A stretch of 50,308 bases of DNA from Kiritimatiellia bacterium (GTDB lineage Bacteria; Verrucomicrobiota; Kiritimatiellia; RFP12; UBA1067): positions 1 to 50,308 of the forward strand of contig JAGBZX010000029.1 of the NCBI GenBank assembly GCA_017628025.1, read 5' to 3'. The notes below the pieces were generated by a model, which did no database searches, was not told the origin of the DNA, and saw nothing but the letters and a program-made list of their open reading frames with translations. The position numbers were made by a program, and so were the translations under genes. Of the stretch, positions 39,974-48,556 are shown piece by piece (within the stretch, counting starts at the first letter, position 1; every line of letters begins with the position of its first letter).

Positions 39974-42233
39974 AGGCGTCCGTCTGATGTCGCCAGCACA
40001 ATTTATAGATAACCCAAATTGGGCGTCATTTATTCCTGAATCGCAAGATTCGCAACGTGCTAGGCCGCTTGTAAGCCACGAAGATTGTTCTCTTCTTGAT
40101 GTAGAAAGTGTGGTAAGGCACATTAAAACAGGTGGTACATTAGGTTCCATGCCTGGCTATGAGCAGCGTAAGGGCCAAATTGCTATGGCAGAGGGTGTGA
40201 CAGAAGTTTTTAATGGTCGGCGTCATCTTATGGTTGAAGCTGGCACAGGGACTGGTAAGTCACTAGCGTATTTAGTGCCGTCTGTTCAATGGGCCTGGCT
40301 TAATGATACTCCTGTTGTTATTTCTACTGCAACAAAAAATCTTCAAGATCAGTTACTTTCTAGTGATATACCGCGGGCCCTTAAGACAATTGATGCTAAA
40401 GAATCAAGTTTTAGGGTTGCACTGTTAAAAGGCAGGTCAAATTACCTTTGTTTAAGAGCGCTAGACGATTTTTTTTCTGGCGGATATTGGACAATGTCAG
40501 AAAGTGACAGGGCGGCAATACCTGGATTTATAAAGTGGCTTCAGGCAACTGAAGATGGTGATCTTGATAGCTACGAAGGGATATCAAAAGAAGATTTAGT
40601 TTGCCCAGGTGAGGAATGTGGCGGTCGTGGGTGCAGATTTTATTCTCGTTGTTTTGTATATAAGGCGCGTAAGCGCGCAACTCAAGCACACATTGTGGTT
40701 GTTAATCATTCCTTGACATTAGCAGAAGCCTCTAATCCATTGGCGGCGCTTTTGCCTGCCTACGGAAGGCTCGTTATGGACGAGGCTCATAATCTCGAGA
40801 AGATCGCTACTGAGCATTTTACAAAAATATTCTCCGAGAAGGCTTTAAAGCTTATCTTAAATAGGCTCTTAAGGGCTAATTCATCGCGTCGCAAATCGAC
40901 AGGCGGTGTGCTCGGAGCGATGTCGAGAGTTTTAGCACGCGGCGGTTTGCCAGTAAAAGATGACTCAATGCGGTTAATGCGTTTAATGAGTGAGGCAACA
41001 TCATCTATTACGTCGCTGCAAATAGCAGCTTCCTTTGTCTCCTCCTCAATAGGGCATTTGTTTTTAGATCCTAGTGTTGATGGGCCAGTGCGCTATAGAA
41101 CTTCAATGATACAGACGCCAGAGCTAATAAAGGCACATAAGCAATTTGAAGATTCCCTAGCAAACCTTATAAATATTCTTCATGGGCTTTCGGAGAGCCT
41201 GATTTCGTTAGATGAAGAGTGGAGATCGCGCTTTATAGAACATGCGAAGCAGTTAGATAATATTGCACAGTCGCTCACCTTGTTTGCTAATGACACAGCG
41301 TTTGTTTTAGCTGCTGATAAGCCTAACACTCATGTTTATTGGGTAGAGAGAGTGCGCCCTCACAAGCGCAAGTCATATATCCTAGCCTCCGCAGCTCCTT
41401 TGTCGGTAGCAGATGATCTACGAGAACTAGTCTATGCTCAAAAAGACTCTGTTGTTCTGTGTTCGGCTACGCTACGGACAGGTGGTAACTTTACATACAT
41501 GATGCGGAGGTTGGGTTTTTTTGACGAAGATGTTATAGAGGCTCAAAGATACACAACGCTACTAGCAGAAAGTCCATTTGATTATTTTAGGCAGAGTTTA
41601 GTATTTGCTCCAGATTTTCTTCCAGATCCTTCTCTTGATAATGATAGGTATGTTGTTGAGTTATCTAATCTTATAGAGAAAATGGTTGGAGTTACTAGAG
41701 GTCGTGCATTAGTTCTTTTTACTAGTAGAGAGATGATGAGTATGACCGCTTCCATTGTACGAGGTAACCTGGCTAGCCAGGGTGTGGAGCTTCTTGTTCA
41801 AGGAGACGGCCTATCTCGAGAGGTTATGACTAATAAGCTTCGAAGTGCAGTCGTGCCAACAGTGCTTTTTGGAATGCAGTCGTTTTGGGAAGGCGTTGAT
41901 GTTGCAGGAGATGCTCTAGTTCTAGTAATAATGGCGCGTCTGCCATTTGCGCAAAAGAGCGACCCAGTCGTTGAAGCACGTGGCGAAAAAGTCGCCCGAG
42001 AAGGAGCTGACGCTTTTAGGCATTACTTATTACCAGAGGCGGCGATTCGTTTTAGGCAGGGTTTTGGAAGGCTTATTCGCACGAAGAGTGATAAGGGCGT
42101 CGTTATTGTAGCAGACCCAAGGATAGTTACCAAAAACTATGGTGGAGCATTTCGAAAGTCTATCCCTACAGGCGTAAGGGCAATATCAACGATTAAGGAA
42201 CTAATAGACGCAACGACTGATTTTTTGGTATAA
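39966..42233 (+). CDS. dinG: DinG/Rad3-type iron-sulfur helicase
   Basis: A 755-residue superfamily-2 5'-3' DNA helicase. Walker A is EAGTGTGKSLAYL (about 90). A four-cysteine Fe-S cluster region lies at about 213-233 (CPGEECGGRGCRF, then CFVYKARK). Walker B is MDEAHNLE (about 271-278), followed by VLCSATLRTGGNF, ARLPFAQKSDPV and FRQGFGRLIRT, the last being motif VI. These mark the DinG/XPD family that unwinds R-loops and repair intermediates. ATG 39987 (MSPAQF), with GAAGG about 10 nt before it, is an equally possible start. The -10 of the next gene overlaps its stop. Confidence 0.92.
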   Translation: MIEGVRLMSPAQFIDNPNWASFIPESQDSQRARPLVSHEDCSLLDVESVVRHIKTGGTLGSMPGYEQRKGQIAMAEGVTEVFNGRRHLMVEAGTGTGKSLAYLVPSVQWAWLNDTPVVISTATKNLQDQLLSSDIPRALKTIDAKESSFRVALLKGRSNYLCLRALDDFFSGGYWTMSESDRAAIPGFIKWLQATEDGDLDSYEGISKEDLVCPGEECGGRGCRFYSRCFVYKARKRATQAHIVVVNHSLTLAEASNPLAALLPAYGRLVMDEAHNLEKIATEHFTKIFSEKALKLILNRLLRANSSRRKSTGGVLGAMSRVLARGGLPVKDDSMRLMRLMSEATSSITSLQIAASFVSSSIGHLFLDPSVDGPVRYRTSMIQTPELIKAHKQFEDSLANLINILHGLSESLISLDEEWRSRFIEHAKQLDNIAQSLTLFANDTAFVLAADKPNTHVYWVERVRPHKRKSYILASAAPLSVADDLRELVYAQKDSVVLCSATLRTGGNFTYMMRRLGFFDEDVIEAQRYTTLLAESPFDYFRQSLVFAPDFLPDPSLDNDRYVVELSNLIEKMVGVTRGRALVLFTSREMMSMTASIVRGNLASQGVELLVQGDGLSREVMTNKLRSAVVPTVLFGMQSFWEGVDVAGDALVLVIMARLPFAQKSDPVVEARGEKVAREGADAFRHYLLPEAAIRFRQGFGRLIRTKSDKGVVIVADPRIVTKNYGGAFRKSIPTGVRAISTIKELIDATTDFLV

Positions 42234-42234
42234 T
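42205..42234 (+). promoter_or_regulatory. Promoter of the first GH123-like gene
   Basis: TAGACG (42205-42210, weak), an 18-bp spacer and TATAAT (42229-42234) preceded by TGG. The -10 contains the stop codon of the helicase gene. The start near 42241 gives a leader of about 21 nt carrying GAAAGGA. Confidence 0.65.
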
Positions 42235-42261
42235 TGCATGACTAAAAGAAGAAAGGAAATT

Positions 42262-43731
42262 ATGAAATTACTAAAAATGGCTCTGTTCGTTCTAGCGGGA
42301 TTTTCTTGCTTAGAGGTTTCAGCATGGTCGCGTGAAATTGCATTGTGGCGCGGCGAAACAACATGTGTACGAATTCCTGATGAAACTCGTATTGGTGAAA
42401 TGCCTAAAGGTATTACAATGCGCGAAGGTACGATTAAGCCTGTAAAGTATCTAGCAGAGCGCTATTCGCTAGTTTATGCTCAAGTCGCAGACAAGCTTGT
42501 TTGGGATGGTTGGACGATTGGTCCTAGAGTTTTAGAGCTTAAGGCTGATAGCGATATGAAAGCAGGTACATATGTTTGTGGTGATTTAAGGATTAGGGTT
42601 GTTGATCGCGTCCTTCCGCCACCATCTCAATGGAAGTATGTTCTTGACCTTTGGCAGCATCCTTGGGCGATTGCCCGTATTCATAATGTTAAGCCTTTTT
42701 CAAAAAAATATTGGAAAGTCGCTCGCCCAATCTATGAAACCCTTGCCACTGGCGGTCAGAAATTTATAACTACAACACTTCTTGATCGTCCGTGGGATAA
42801 TCAGTGCTATGATGCATATGGCACGATGATTCGTCATGTTAAGTGTGCCGATGGCAAATGGCGTTTCGATTACGAGATATTTGATAAATATGTAGAGTTC
42901 GCTAAAAGCTGCGGTATTGGTCCGTACATTGCTTGCTATACACTTTGTCCTTGGGGGAATATGGTTCATTGGGAAGATGAAGATGGTAAGCCGTATTCAA
43001 TTTCTGCGCCTGCTGGTAGCAAAGAATTTAAGGAATATTGGGGTGATTTCTTAGTTGATTTTGCTAAGCACCTCAAAGAGAAAGGGTGGTTTGATATAAC
43101 ATATATTGCTATGGACGAGCGTAGCCCTGAGGAGGTGCGTGCCATTGCAAACTTTGTACAGGAAAAAGTTCCTGGTATGAAGATTTCAATGGCAGGTAAT
43201 CGCAAGCCTAGCGATTTCAAAGGCATTACGATTGATTGCTATAGTCAAGTAATCTACGATGTTACGAAAGACTTTTTGGCAGAAGTGCCAGAGCGCCGCG
43301 CCAAAGGCTTTATCACTACGCACTATGTTTGTTGCGGTCCAAAGGAGCCAAATAGCTTCTTAGAATCGAAAGAGGATGAGCCTTTCTGGGATGGTTATTA
43401 TCCAGCAGCTGTCGGTCTTGATGGCTTTTTAAGGTGGGCATGGAATAGCTGGGGCAAAAATCCAGACGAAGATGCCACTTATTCTGGACGCGGCAGTTGG
43501 AAGCAGGGCGATGTGTTCCTTTGTTATCCCGATGGCTCGCCAAGCTGGCGCTTTATTAAGCTTCGTCAGGGCATAATTACGGCTGAAAAGGCTCGCATTC
43601 TAAAAGAGGCAGGCTTGTTCCAGAAGGAGCTTTCAGAAGTTAATAAGTGCTTTGAATATCAAAATATCAAAAAGTATTCTTATAGAGCTACGGCTGATAA
43701 AACTGTAGCCATAGTTAATAAGGATAAATAA
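42262..43731 (+). CDS. Secreted GH123-like glycosidase, copy 1
   Basis: A 489-residue exported protein with a signal peptide (KMALFVLAGFSCLEVSA). A beta-sandwich-like N-terminal part (to about 120) precedes a TIM-barrel region starting DLWQHPWAIARIHNVKPF. YIAMDERSPEEV contains an adjacent Asp285-Glu286 pair, as in the catalytic pair of GH123 beta-N-acetylgalactosaminidases (DUF4091-related). Later motifs are GFLRWAWNSWG and CYPDG-SPSWRF. The start at 42262 is fixed by AGAAAGGA and the signal peptide; ATG 42238 lies within the promoter. A close paralogue follows after 30 nt. The true substrate is unknown. Confidence 0.82.
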   Translation: MKLLKMALFVLAGFSCLEVSAWSREIALWRGETTCVRIPDETRIGEMPKGITMREGTIKPVKYLAERYSLVYAQVADKLVWDGWTIGPRVLELKADSDMKAGTYVCGDLRIRVVDRVLPPPSQWKYVLDLWQHPWAIARIHNVKPFSKKYWKVARPIYETLATGGQKFITTTLLDRPWDNQCYDAYGTMIRHVKCADGKWRFDYEIFDKYVEFAKSCGIGPYIACYTLCPWGNMVHWEDEDGKPYSISAPAGSKEFKEYWGDFLVDFAKHLKEKGWFDITYIAMDERSPEEVRAIANFVQEKVPGMKISMAGNRKPSDFKGITIDCYSQVIYDVTKDFLAEVPERRAKGFITTHYVCCGPKEPNSFLESKEDEPFWDGYYPAAVGLDGFLRWAWNSWGKNPDEDATYSGRGSWKQGDVFLCYPDGSPSWRFIKLRQGIITAEKARILKEAGLFQKELSEVNKCFEYQNIKKYSYRATADKTVAIVNKDK

Positions 43732-43761
43732 TGCTGGTATAAAGTTTACTAAAGGTTCATA

Positions 43762-45234
43762 ATGAAAAAGTTAATTGCCGGTTTAGTTTCGGTTATAGCG
43801 GTTGCTTCATTTGCTGATGAATTTAAAGTCGCTCTTTGGAGAGGAGAGACGCTCCATGTGCACATTCCAGAGATGATAAAACTCACTCAGCCACCTAGCC
43901 CAATCACGATTCGTGAGGGCGGTGTAAAGGAGGTGCGCTTCCGTCCTAGCCGGCTTAACTTTATGTATAAAAGCGTTGCTGATAAAGTAGATTGGACAGG
44001 CTGGAAGGAAGGTCCCCGCGTTCTAGAAATCACCGTGCCCGCAGAAACTAAAGCAGGCAACTATGAGTGTGGTGACCTAAAAATAAAAGTTGTTGATCGC
44101 ATCCTTCCACCGCCATCACAGTGGAAGTATATCCTTGATCTTTGGCAGCATCCTTGGGCAATTTCGCGCGTTCATAATGTCAAGCCGTTTTCAAGTGAAT
44201 ACTGGAAAGTTGCTCGTCCCATTTATGAACTTCTTGCTACTGCCGGTCAGAAGTTTATAACAGCAACGCTTCTTGATAGACCATGGAATAATCAGTGCTT
44301 CGATGCGTATCAGACGATGGTCCGTCATATTAAACGAGCTGACGGTTCATGGCGCTTTGATTATGAGATATTTGATAAATATGTTGAGTTTGCCATGAGT
44401 TGCGGTATTGGTCCTTATATTGCATGTTATACGCTTTGTCCTTGGGGAAATATGGTCTATTGGCAAGATGAGAGCGGTAAGACTTTTTCGGCCTCTGCGC
44501 CTGCTGGCAGTAAAGAATTTAAAGAATACTGGGGTGATTTCTTAGTTGATTTTTCGAAGCACCTCAAAGAGAAGGGTTGGTTTGATATAACATATATTGC
44601 GATGGATGAGCGTAGTCCTGAAGAAGTAAAGGCTATCGCAGATTTCATGCAAGAAAAAGCTCCAGGGCTTAAACTTTCCATGGCGGGCAATCGTAAGCCA
44701 AGCGAATTTGCTGGTATTAAAATTGATTGCTATAGCCAGTTTATTTGCGATATTGATGATGCCTTTCTAGCGGAGATACCTGCTTTGCGTGCAAAGGGTT
44801 ATATGACGACATTCTATGTGTGTTCAGGACCTAATGAGCCAAATAACTTCCTCGATTCAGATAATGATGAGTCATTTTGGATAGGCTTTTACCCCGCGGC
44901 AGTTGGTTTGGATGGTTTTCTTAGATGGGCTTGGAATAGCTGGGGTTACCAGCCTTGGGGCGAAAGGCCAAATAATGATGTAACAGTAGATGTTATGCAT
45001 CCTAGAAATCAGGGTAATTCTTTTTTATGTTATCCTGATGGTAGTGCTAGCTGGCGTTTCTTAATGATTCGTCAGGGTATTGTCGCAGCTGAGAAAGCTC
45101 GTATTCTTAGAGAGAAGGGGCTTTTTGTAGATAAGTTTAATAAACTTAAAGCTGTATATGACATAAAAAACAAGAACAGACCAACTTATAAATCAGCTTC
45201 TGATAGGGTAAGAATACTTGTCAATAAAGAATAA
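43762..45234 (+). CDS. Secreted GH123-like glycosidase, copy 2
   Basis: A 490-residue tandem paralogue of the preceding gene, with a signal peptide (MKKLIAGLVSVIAVASFA). The TIM-barrel core is highly similar, including DLWQHPWAISRVHNVKPF, the Asp282-Glu283 pair in YIAMDERSPEEV, and GFLRWAWNSWG. The N-terminal 100 residues have diverged more. The most obvious change is an insertion of about 8 residues after WAWNSWG (YQPWGERPNNDVTV), beside the presumed active site, which may alter specificity. Both copies retain the acidic pair, so both look active. Confidence 0.82.
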   Translation: MKKLIAGLVSVIAVASFADEFKVALWRGETLHVHIPEMIKLTQPPSPITIREGGVKEVRFRPSRLNFMYKSVADKVDWTGWKEGPRVLEITVPAETKAGNYECGDLKIKVVDRILPPPSQWKYILDLWQHPWAISRVHNVKPFSSEYWKVARPIYELLATAGQKFITATLLDRPWNNQCFDAYQTMVRHIKRADGSWRFDYEIFDKYVEFAMSCGIGPYIACYTLCPWGNMVYWQDESGKTFSASAPAGSKEFKEYWGDFLVDFSKHLKEKGWFDITYIAMDERSPEEVKAIADFMQEKAPGLKLSMAGNRKPSEFAGIKIDCYSQFICDIDDAFLAEIPALRAKGYMTTFYVCSGPNEPNNFLDSDNDESFWIGFYPAAVGLDGFLRWAWNSWGYQPWGERPNNDVTVDVMHPRNQGNSFLCYPDGSASWRFLMIRQGIVAAEKARILREKGLFVDKFNKLKAVYDIKNKNRPTYKSASDRVRILVNKE

Positions 45235-45255
45235 TTTTTTTAGAAAGGAATTAAA

Positions 45256-45750
45256 ATGAAAGCAGTTTTAGAAACAAGTCTTGGTACGATAACTATTGAG
45301 CTTAATGAAAGCAAGGCGCCAGAGACGGTCGCAAACTTCGTAAGCTATGCTAAATCTGGACATTATGATGGTACGATATTTCATCGTGTCATTGATGGGT
45401 TTATGATACAGGGCGGCGGTTTTACAAAGGACATGAATCAAAAGCCTACATTAGAGCCTATACGCAATGAGGCTATGAATGGCCTTAAGAATGTTAGAGG
45501 CTCAATAGCGATGGCTCGCACTATGGAGATAAATTCAGCAACAAGTCAATTTTTTATTAATCATGTTGATAATGATTTTCTAGATTTTACATCTCCTACG
45601 CCAAATGGATTTGGGTATGCTGTCTTTGGTATGGTAACTGACGGCATAGAAGTTGTCGATCAAATCGCTAAAGTTAAGACTGGTAGTTACGGGCCTTATC
45701 AAAATGTTCCTGATGAGCCAGTTGTTATTAAAAAAGTGACGATTGAGTGA
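45256..45750 (+). CDS. ppiB: Cyclophilin-type peptidyl-prolyl isomerase
   Basis: A 164-residue cytoplasmic protein (no signal peptide) that speeds proline cis-trans isomerisation during folding. Family signatures are [14 protein letters not shown], with the catalytic Arg, and [18 protein letters not shown]. Length is typical of the bacterial PpiB type. TAGAAAGGA precedes the ATG. It follows the GH123-like gene by 21 nt, so it may share its transcript, and a new promoter comes after it. Confidence 0.95.
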   Translation: MKAVLETSLGTITIELNESKAPETVANFVSYAKSGHYDGTIFHRVIDGFMIQGGGFTKDMNQKPTLEPIRNEAMNGLKNVRGSIAMARTMEINSATSQFFINHVDNDFLDFTSPTPNGFGYAVFGMVTDGIEVVDQIAKVKTGSYGPYQNVPDEPVVIKKVTIE

Positions 45751-45756
45751 TTTTAC

Positions 45757-45785
45757 TTGATAAATTTCTGAAAAAATCATATAAT
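45757..45785 (+). promoter_or_regulatory. Promoter of the 45813 gene
   Basis: TTGATA (45757-45762), a 17-bp spacer and TATAAT (45780-45785). The leader of about 20 nt carries GAAAGGA before the ATG. Confidence 0.82.
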
Positions 45786-45812
45786 AGCGTAAATTTTTGA
45801 AAGGAAACTCAA

Positions 45813-46427
45813 ATGAATAAGTTGATGATGGCTGTTGTTGCTTGTGCCGTATTTGCATGCGGCGGAGCGTTTGCGGATGAGAATAAGAGCGAGAATCTTC
45901 TTGAAAAGCCTACAGGAAATCCTCTTGTCGAGATTGAACAGCAAGAAAAGAACGAGGCGATTGCTCCGAAAAAGAATGTCGCGATGTGGCCTGCGTGCTT
46001 TGCTGTTTTCGAATTACCCGAGACGCCAGATCTTGTTGGTATAAGATTTGCAATTCCTTATTCTACGAAACAGGAATCCGTTACTGGTTTTGATATTGGC
46101 TTTTGGGGACGCTCAAGATATTTTGAGGGTGTCGCGGTAAATATCTTTAGAAATGACGTTAAGGAAAAACTTTCTGGTTTGCAGGTTGCTCTTTATAACT
46201 CAGCTGGCTACTGCAATCTCGGTGGTGTTCAAATTGGCGTCTGGAACGAAGTCCATTCTATTAACGGTGTTCAGGCTGGTTTAGTAAATATTGCAGGCGA
46301 CGCGCATGGTTTCCAGATTGGCCTTATCAATAGAGCAGAAACGATGAGCGGCTTCCAGTTTGGTGCTATTAATATAATTCGCGATGCAGAAATTGCGTTC
46401 TGCCCATTTGTAAATATCGGATTCTGA
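45813..46427 (+). CDS. Secreted surface-repeat protein (LA_2272-like)
   Basis: A 204-residue protein with a signal peptide (MNKLMMAVVACAVFACGGAFA). The C-terminal 90 residues consist of short repeats of the form G-x-Q-x-G-L-x-N: GVQIGVWNEV, GVQAGLVNIAG, GFQIGLINRAE, GFQFGAINIIR. These match the LA_2272-type surface repeat known from Leptospira and many outer-membrane bacteria, thought to form an outer-membrane or surface structure. Function is unknown. It begins an apparent run of genes to 49686. Confidence 0.75.
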   Translation: MNKLMMAVVACAVFACGGAFADENKSENLLEKPTGNPLVEIEQQEKNEAIAPKKNVAMWPACFAVFELPETPDLVGIRFAIPYSTKQESVTGFDIGFWGRSRYFEGVAVNIFRNDVKEKLSGLQVALYNSAGYCNLGGVQIGVWNEVHSINGVQAGLVNIAGDAHGFQIGLINRAETMSGFQFGAINIIRDAEIAFCPFVNIGF

Positions 46428-46441
46428 TTTTAGGCTTAAGT

Positions 46442-47641
46442 ATGAAAATTTCTGCTTTTGCGGCCATTAGGCCAAATGAGAATGATGCAGCATTAGTTGC
46501 TGCTGTCCCCTACGATGTAGTAGATACTGCTGAGGCTAAGGCTTTAGCGTCTGGTAACCCCAAGAGCTTTCTTCATGTCTCGCGTCCAGAGATAGATTTG
46601 CCAGAAGGCACAGGTTGCTCTTCGCCTGAAGCATATGCTCAAGCGCGCAAGGCTCTTGATTCAATGGTAGATAGTGGCGTTCTTATTAAGGATGCAGAGC
46701 CTGCTTTTTATGCGTACCGTCAAATAATGGGAGAGCATTCTCAGACTGGTATTGTCGCGACTTTTGATACTAAGGATTATCTTTCTGGTATTCTTAAGCA
46801 GCACGAAAAAACGCGCAAAGATAAAGAAGATGATCGCACTCGTCATATAGAGACGCTTCAGGCTCACACTGGTCCAGCGTTTCTTACGTATCGCGATGAT
46901 TCATCAATTGACGCTATCGTAAATGAGGCTTGTCAAGCAGCACCCATTTATGATTTTACTGCTGATGATGGTATACAGCATACAGTTTGGCGTATAGCAT
47001 ATGCGTCAGAGCCAGTAGCTGAAAAACTTGTTGAGCTTTTTGCTGGTATACCGACAGCCTACATTGCCGACGGTCATCACCGCAGTGCGGCGGCGTCGCG
47101 TTATGCTATGGCGAATAATTTTGAAGGCGAAAGCCGTTATTTCTTGGCGGTAGCATTTCCTGCTGGTCAGCTTAAGATACTTGCCTATAATCGCTTAGTA
47201 TCAGATTTAAATGGTCTTTCCGATTATGAGTTCATGACTAAGGTGTCAGAAAACTTCACGATAGGCCAGAAGGGTGATCGTAATTGCCGTATGTATTTTC
47301 GTGGCAAATGGATAGACCTTTCTTGGTCAATTCCTGAAGGGTCGGATGTAGTTTCGGCTTTAGATGTTTCTTATTTGCAGGATAAACTCCTTTCTCCTGT
47401 TTTAGGTGTCAAAGATCCTCGTACTGATTCTAGAATCTCGTTTATGGGTGGTATCCGTGGTGATGCTGCGCTTGCGGCGAAAGTGGATTCTGGTGAGAAT
47501 GAGGTGGCTTTTGCGATGGAGAGTGTAACTGTAGAAGAAATGATGTCTATTGCTGATGCTGGTGCGATAATGCCACCAAAATCAACATGGTTTGAGCCAA
47601 AACTTCGTAGCGGTTTGTTCGTTCATAGCGTTTTGTCTTAA
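46442..47641 (+). CDS. DUF1015 family protein
   Basis: A 399-residue cytoplasmic protein. The start KISAFAAIRPNENDAALVAAVPYDVVD, with ...SFLHVSRPEIDLP and YIADGHHRSAAASRY, is diagnostic of DUF1015. The biochemical role of this family is not established. The gene starts 14 nt after the surface-repeat gene, and its stop shares a base with the next start (TAATG). Confidence 0.92.
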   Translation: MKISAFAAIRPNENDAALVAAVPYDVVDTAEAKALASGNPKSFLHVSRPEIDLPEGTGCSSPEAYAQARKALDSMVDSGVLIKDAEPAFYAYRQIMGEHSQTGIVATFDTKDYLSGILKQHEKTRKDKEDDRTRHIETLQAHTGPAFLTYRDDSSIDAIVNEACQAAPIYDFTADDGIQHTVWRIAYASEPVAEKLVELFAGIPTAYIADGHHRSAAASRYAMANNFEGESRYFLAVAFPAGQLKILAYNRLVSDLNGLSDYEFMTKVSENFTIGQKGDRNCRMYFRGKWIDLSWSIPEGSDVVSALDVSYLQDKLLSPVLGVKDPRTDSRISFMGGIRGDAALAAKVDSGENEVAFAMESVTVEEMMSIADAGAIMPPKSTWFEPKLRSGLFVHSVLS

Positions 47642-48093
47642 TGTCAACCCTCAGCATACGCTGGCAGCAAATTAAAGAAAAAATCCTTTCAGGAGATTTA
47701 TCACCTGAGAGGATTGCTGCTGGTTGGGCTCTTGGAATGTTTGCAGGTTGCGCTGTGCCATTTGGGCTTCAGCTTGCAGTAACAGTGCCAATTGCAAAAT
47801 TCGCCAAGATTTCAATGGTTGGTGCTACAGTTGGCACTTTAATAACAAACCCAGTTACAATTTTCTTTATTTATCCTGCGCAAACCTGGGCTGTATATAG
47901 ATTGTTTTTTGGTCAACTTGATTATAACTCGCTTAGAAGTATTGAGTGGACGAGAGAAACAGTTATGTCTTTTTCGACTCAACTTATGGCGAGTTATTTC
48001 TTAGGCGGGTTATTTTTAGCGTTTATTTTAACACCGATAACATATTTTGCTGTAAAAAGGTTTGTTGTTTTTAGTCGCAAGTTGAAAGGTTAA
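47641..48093 (+). CDS. DUF2062 membrane protein
   Basis: A 150-residue protein with three to four membrane helices. The segments [20 protein letters not shown] and [17 protein letters not shown] are the DUF2062 hallmarks (x-S-P-x-x-I-A-x-G-x-A-x-G). The function of the family is unknown. Start and stop are tightly packed with neighbours (TAATG before, 4 nt after). Confidence 0.88.
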   Translation: MSTLSIRWQQIKEKILSGDLSPERIAAGWALGMFAGCAVPFGLQLAVTVPIAKFAKISMVGATVGTLITNPVTIFFIYPAQTWAVYRLFFGQLDYNSLRSIEWTRETVMSFSTQLMASYFLGGLFLAFILTPITYFAVKRFVVFSRKLKG

Positions 48094-48097
48094 AAGA

Positions 48098-48556
48098 ATG
48101 AGCAATTCTCGTCTTAAAGCACTTGGTAATCAAGTTAAGGCGCCACAGGATTATGATCCAACGGTATTAGAGTCTTTTTCTAACGCACATCCTTCACGCG
48201 ATTACTGGGTAACTTTTACCGCTCCTGAATTTACGACATTATGTCCAAAAACTGGTCAGCCAGATTTTGCTACATTAACGATTAGATATATACCAGGTGC
48301 TAAGCTAGTGGAGTCAAAGTCTCTAAAACTATATTTATTTGGCTTTAGAAATCATGGAGATTTCCATGAGGATGTTATAAATGTGATTTATAATGATCTT
48401 TTTAAGTTGCTAAAGCCTAAGTATCTTGAGGTTTATGGCAAATTTGCTGCGCGTGGTGGCATATCAATCGATCCATTTGTTAATGGGGCATCGCTTGCTA
48501 AGTACAAGCCTCTCCAGTCAAAGCGATTTGAGAATTGGAACGGGGTTAGAGATTAA
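48098..48556 (+). CDS. queF: 7-cyano-7-deazaguanine (preQ0) reductase
   Basis: A 152-residue NADPH-dependent reductase that turns preQ0 into preQ1 in queuosine synthesis. It is the short single-domain (YkvM) form. The catalytic Cys49 lies in [13 protein letters not shown], with Asp56 as proton donor. The NADPH/QueF motif is [21 protein letters not shown]. No other queuosine genes are nearby. The ATG is 4 nt after the DUF2062 stop, and the stop overlaps the Mur ligase start (TAATG). Confidence 0.95.
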   Translation: MSNSRLKALGNQVKAPQDYDPTVLESFSNAHPSRDYWVTFTAPEFTTLCPKTGQPDFATLTIRYIPGAKLVESKSLKLYLFGFRNHGDFHEDVINVIYNDLFKLLKPKYLEVYGKFAARGGISIDPFVNGASLAKYKPLQSKRFENWNGVRD

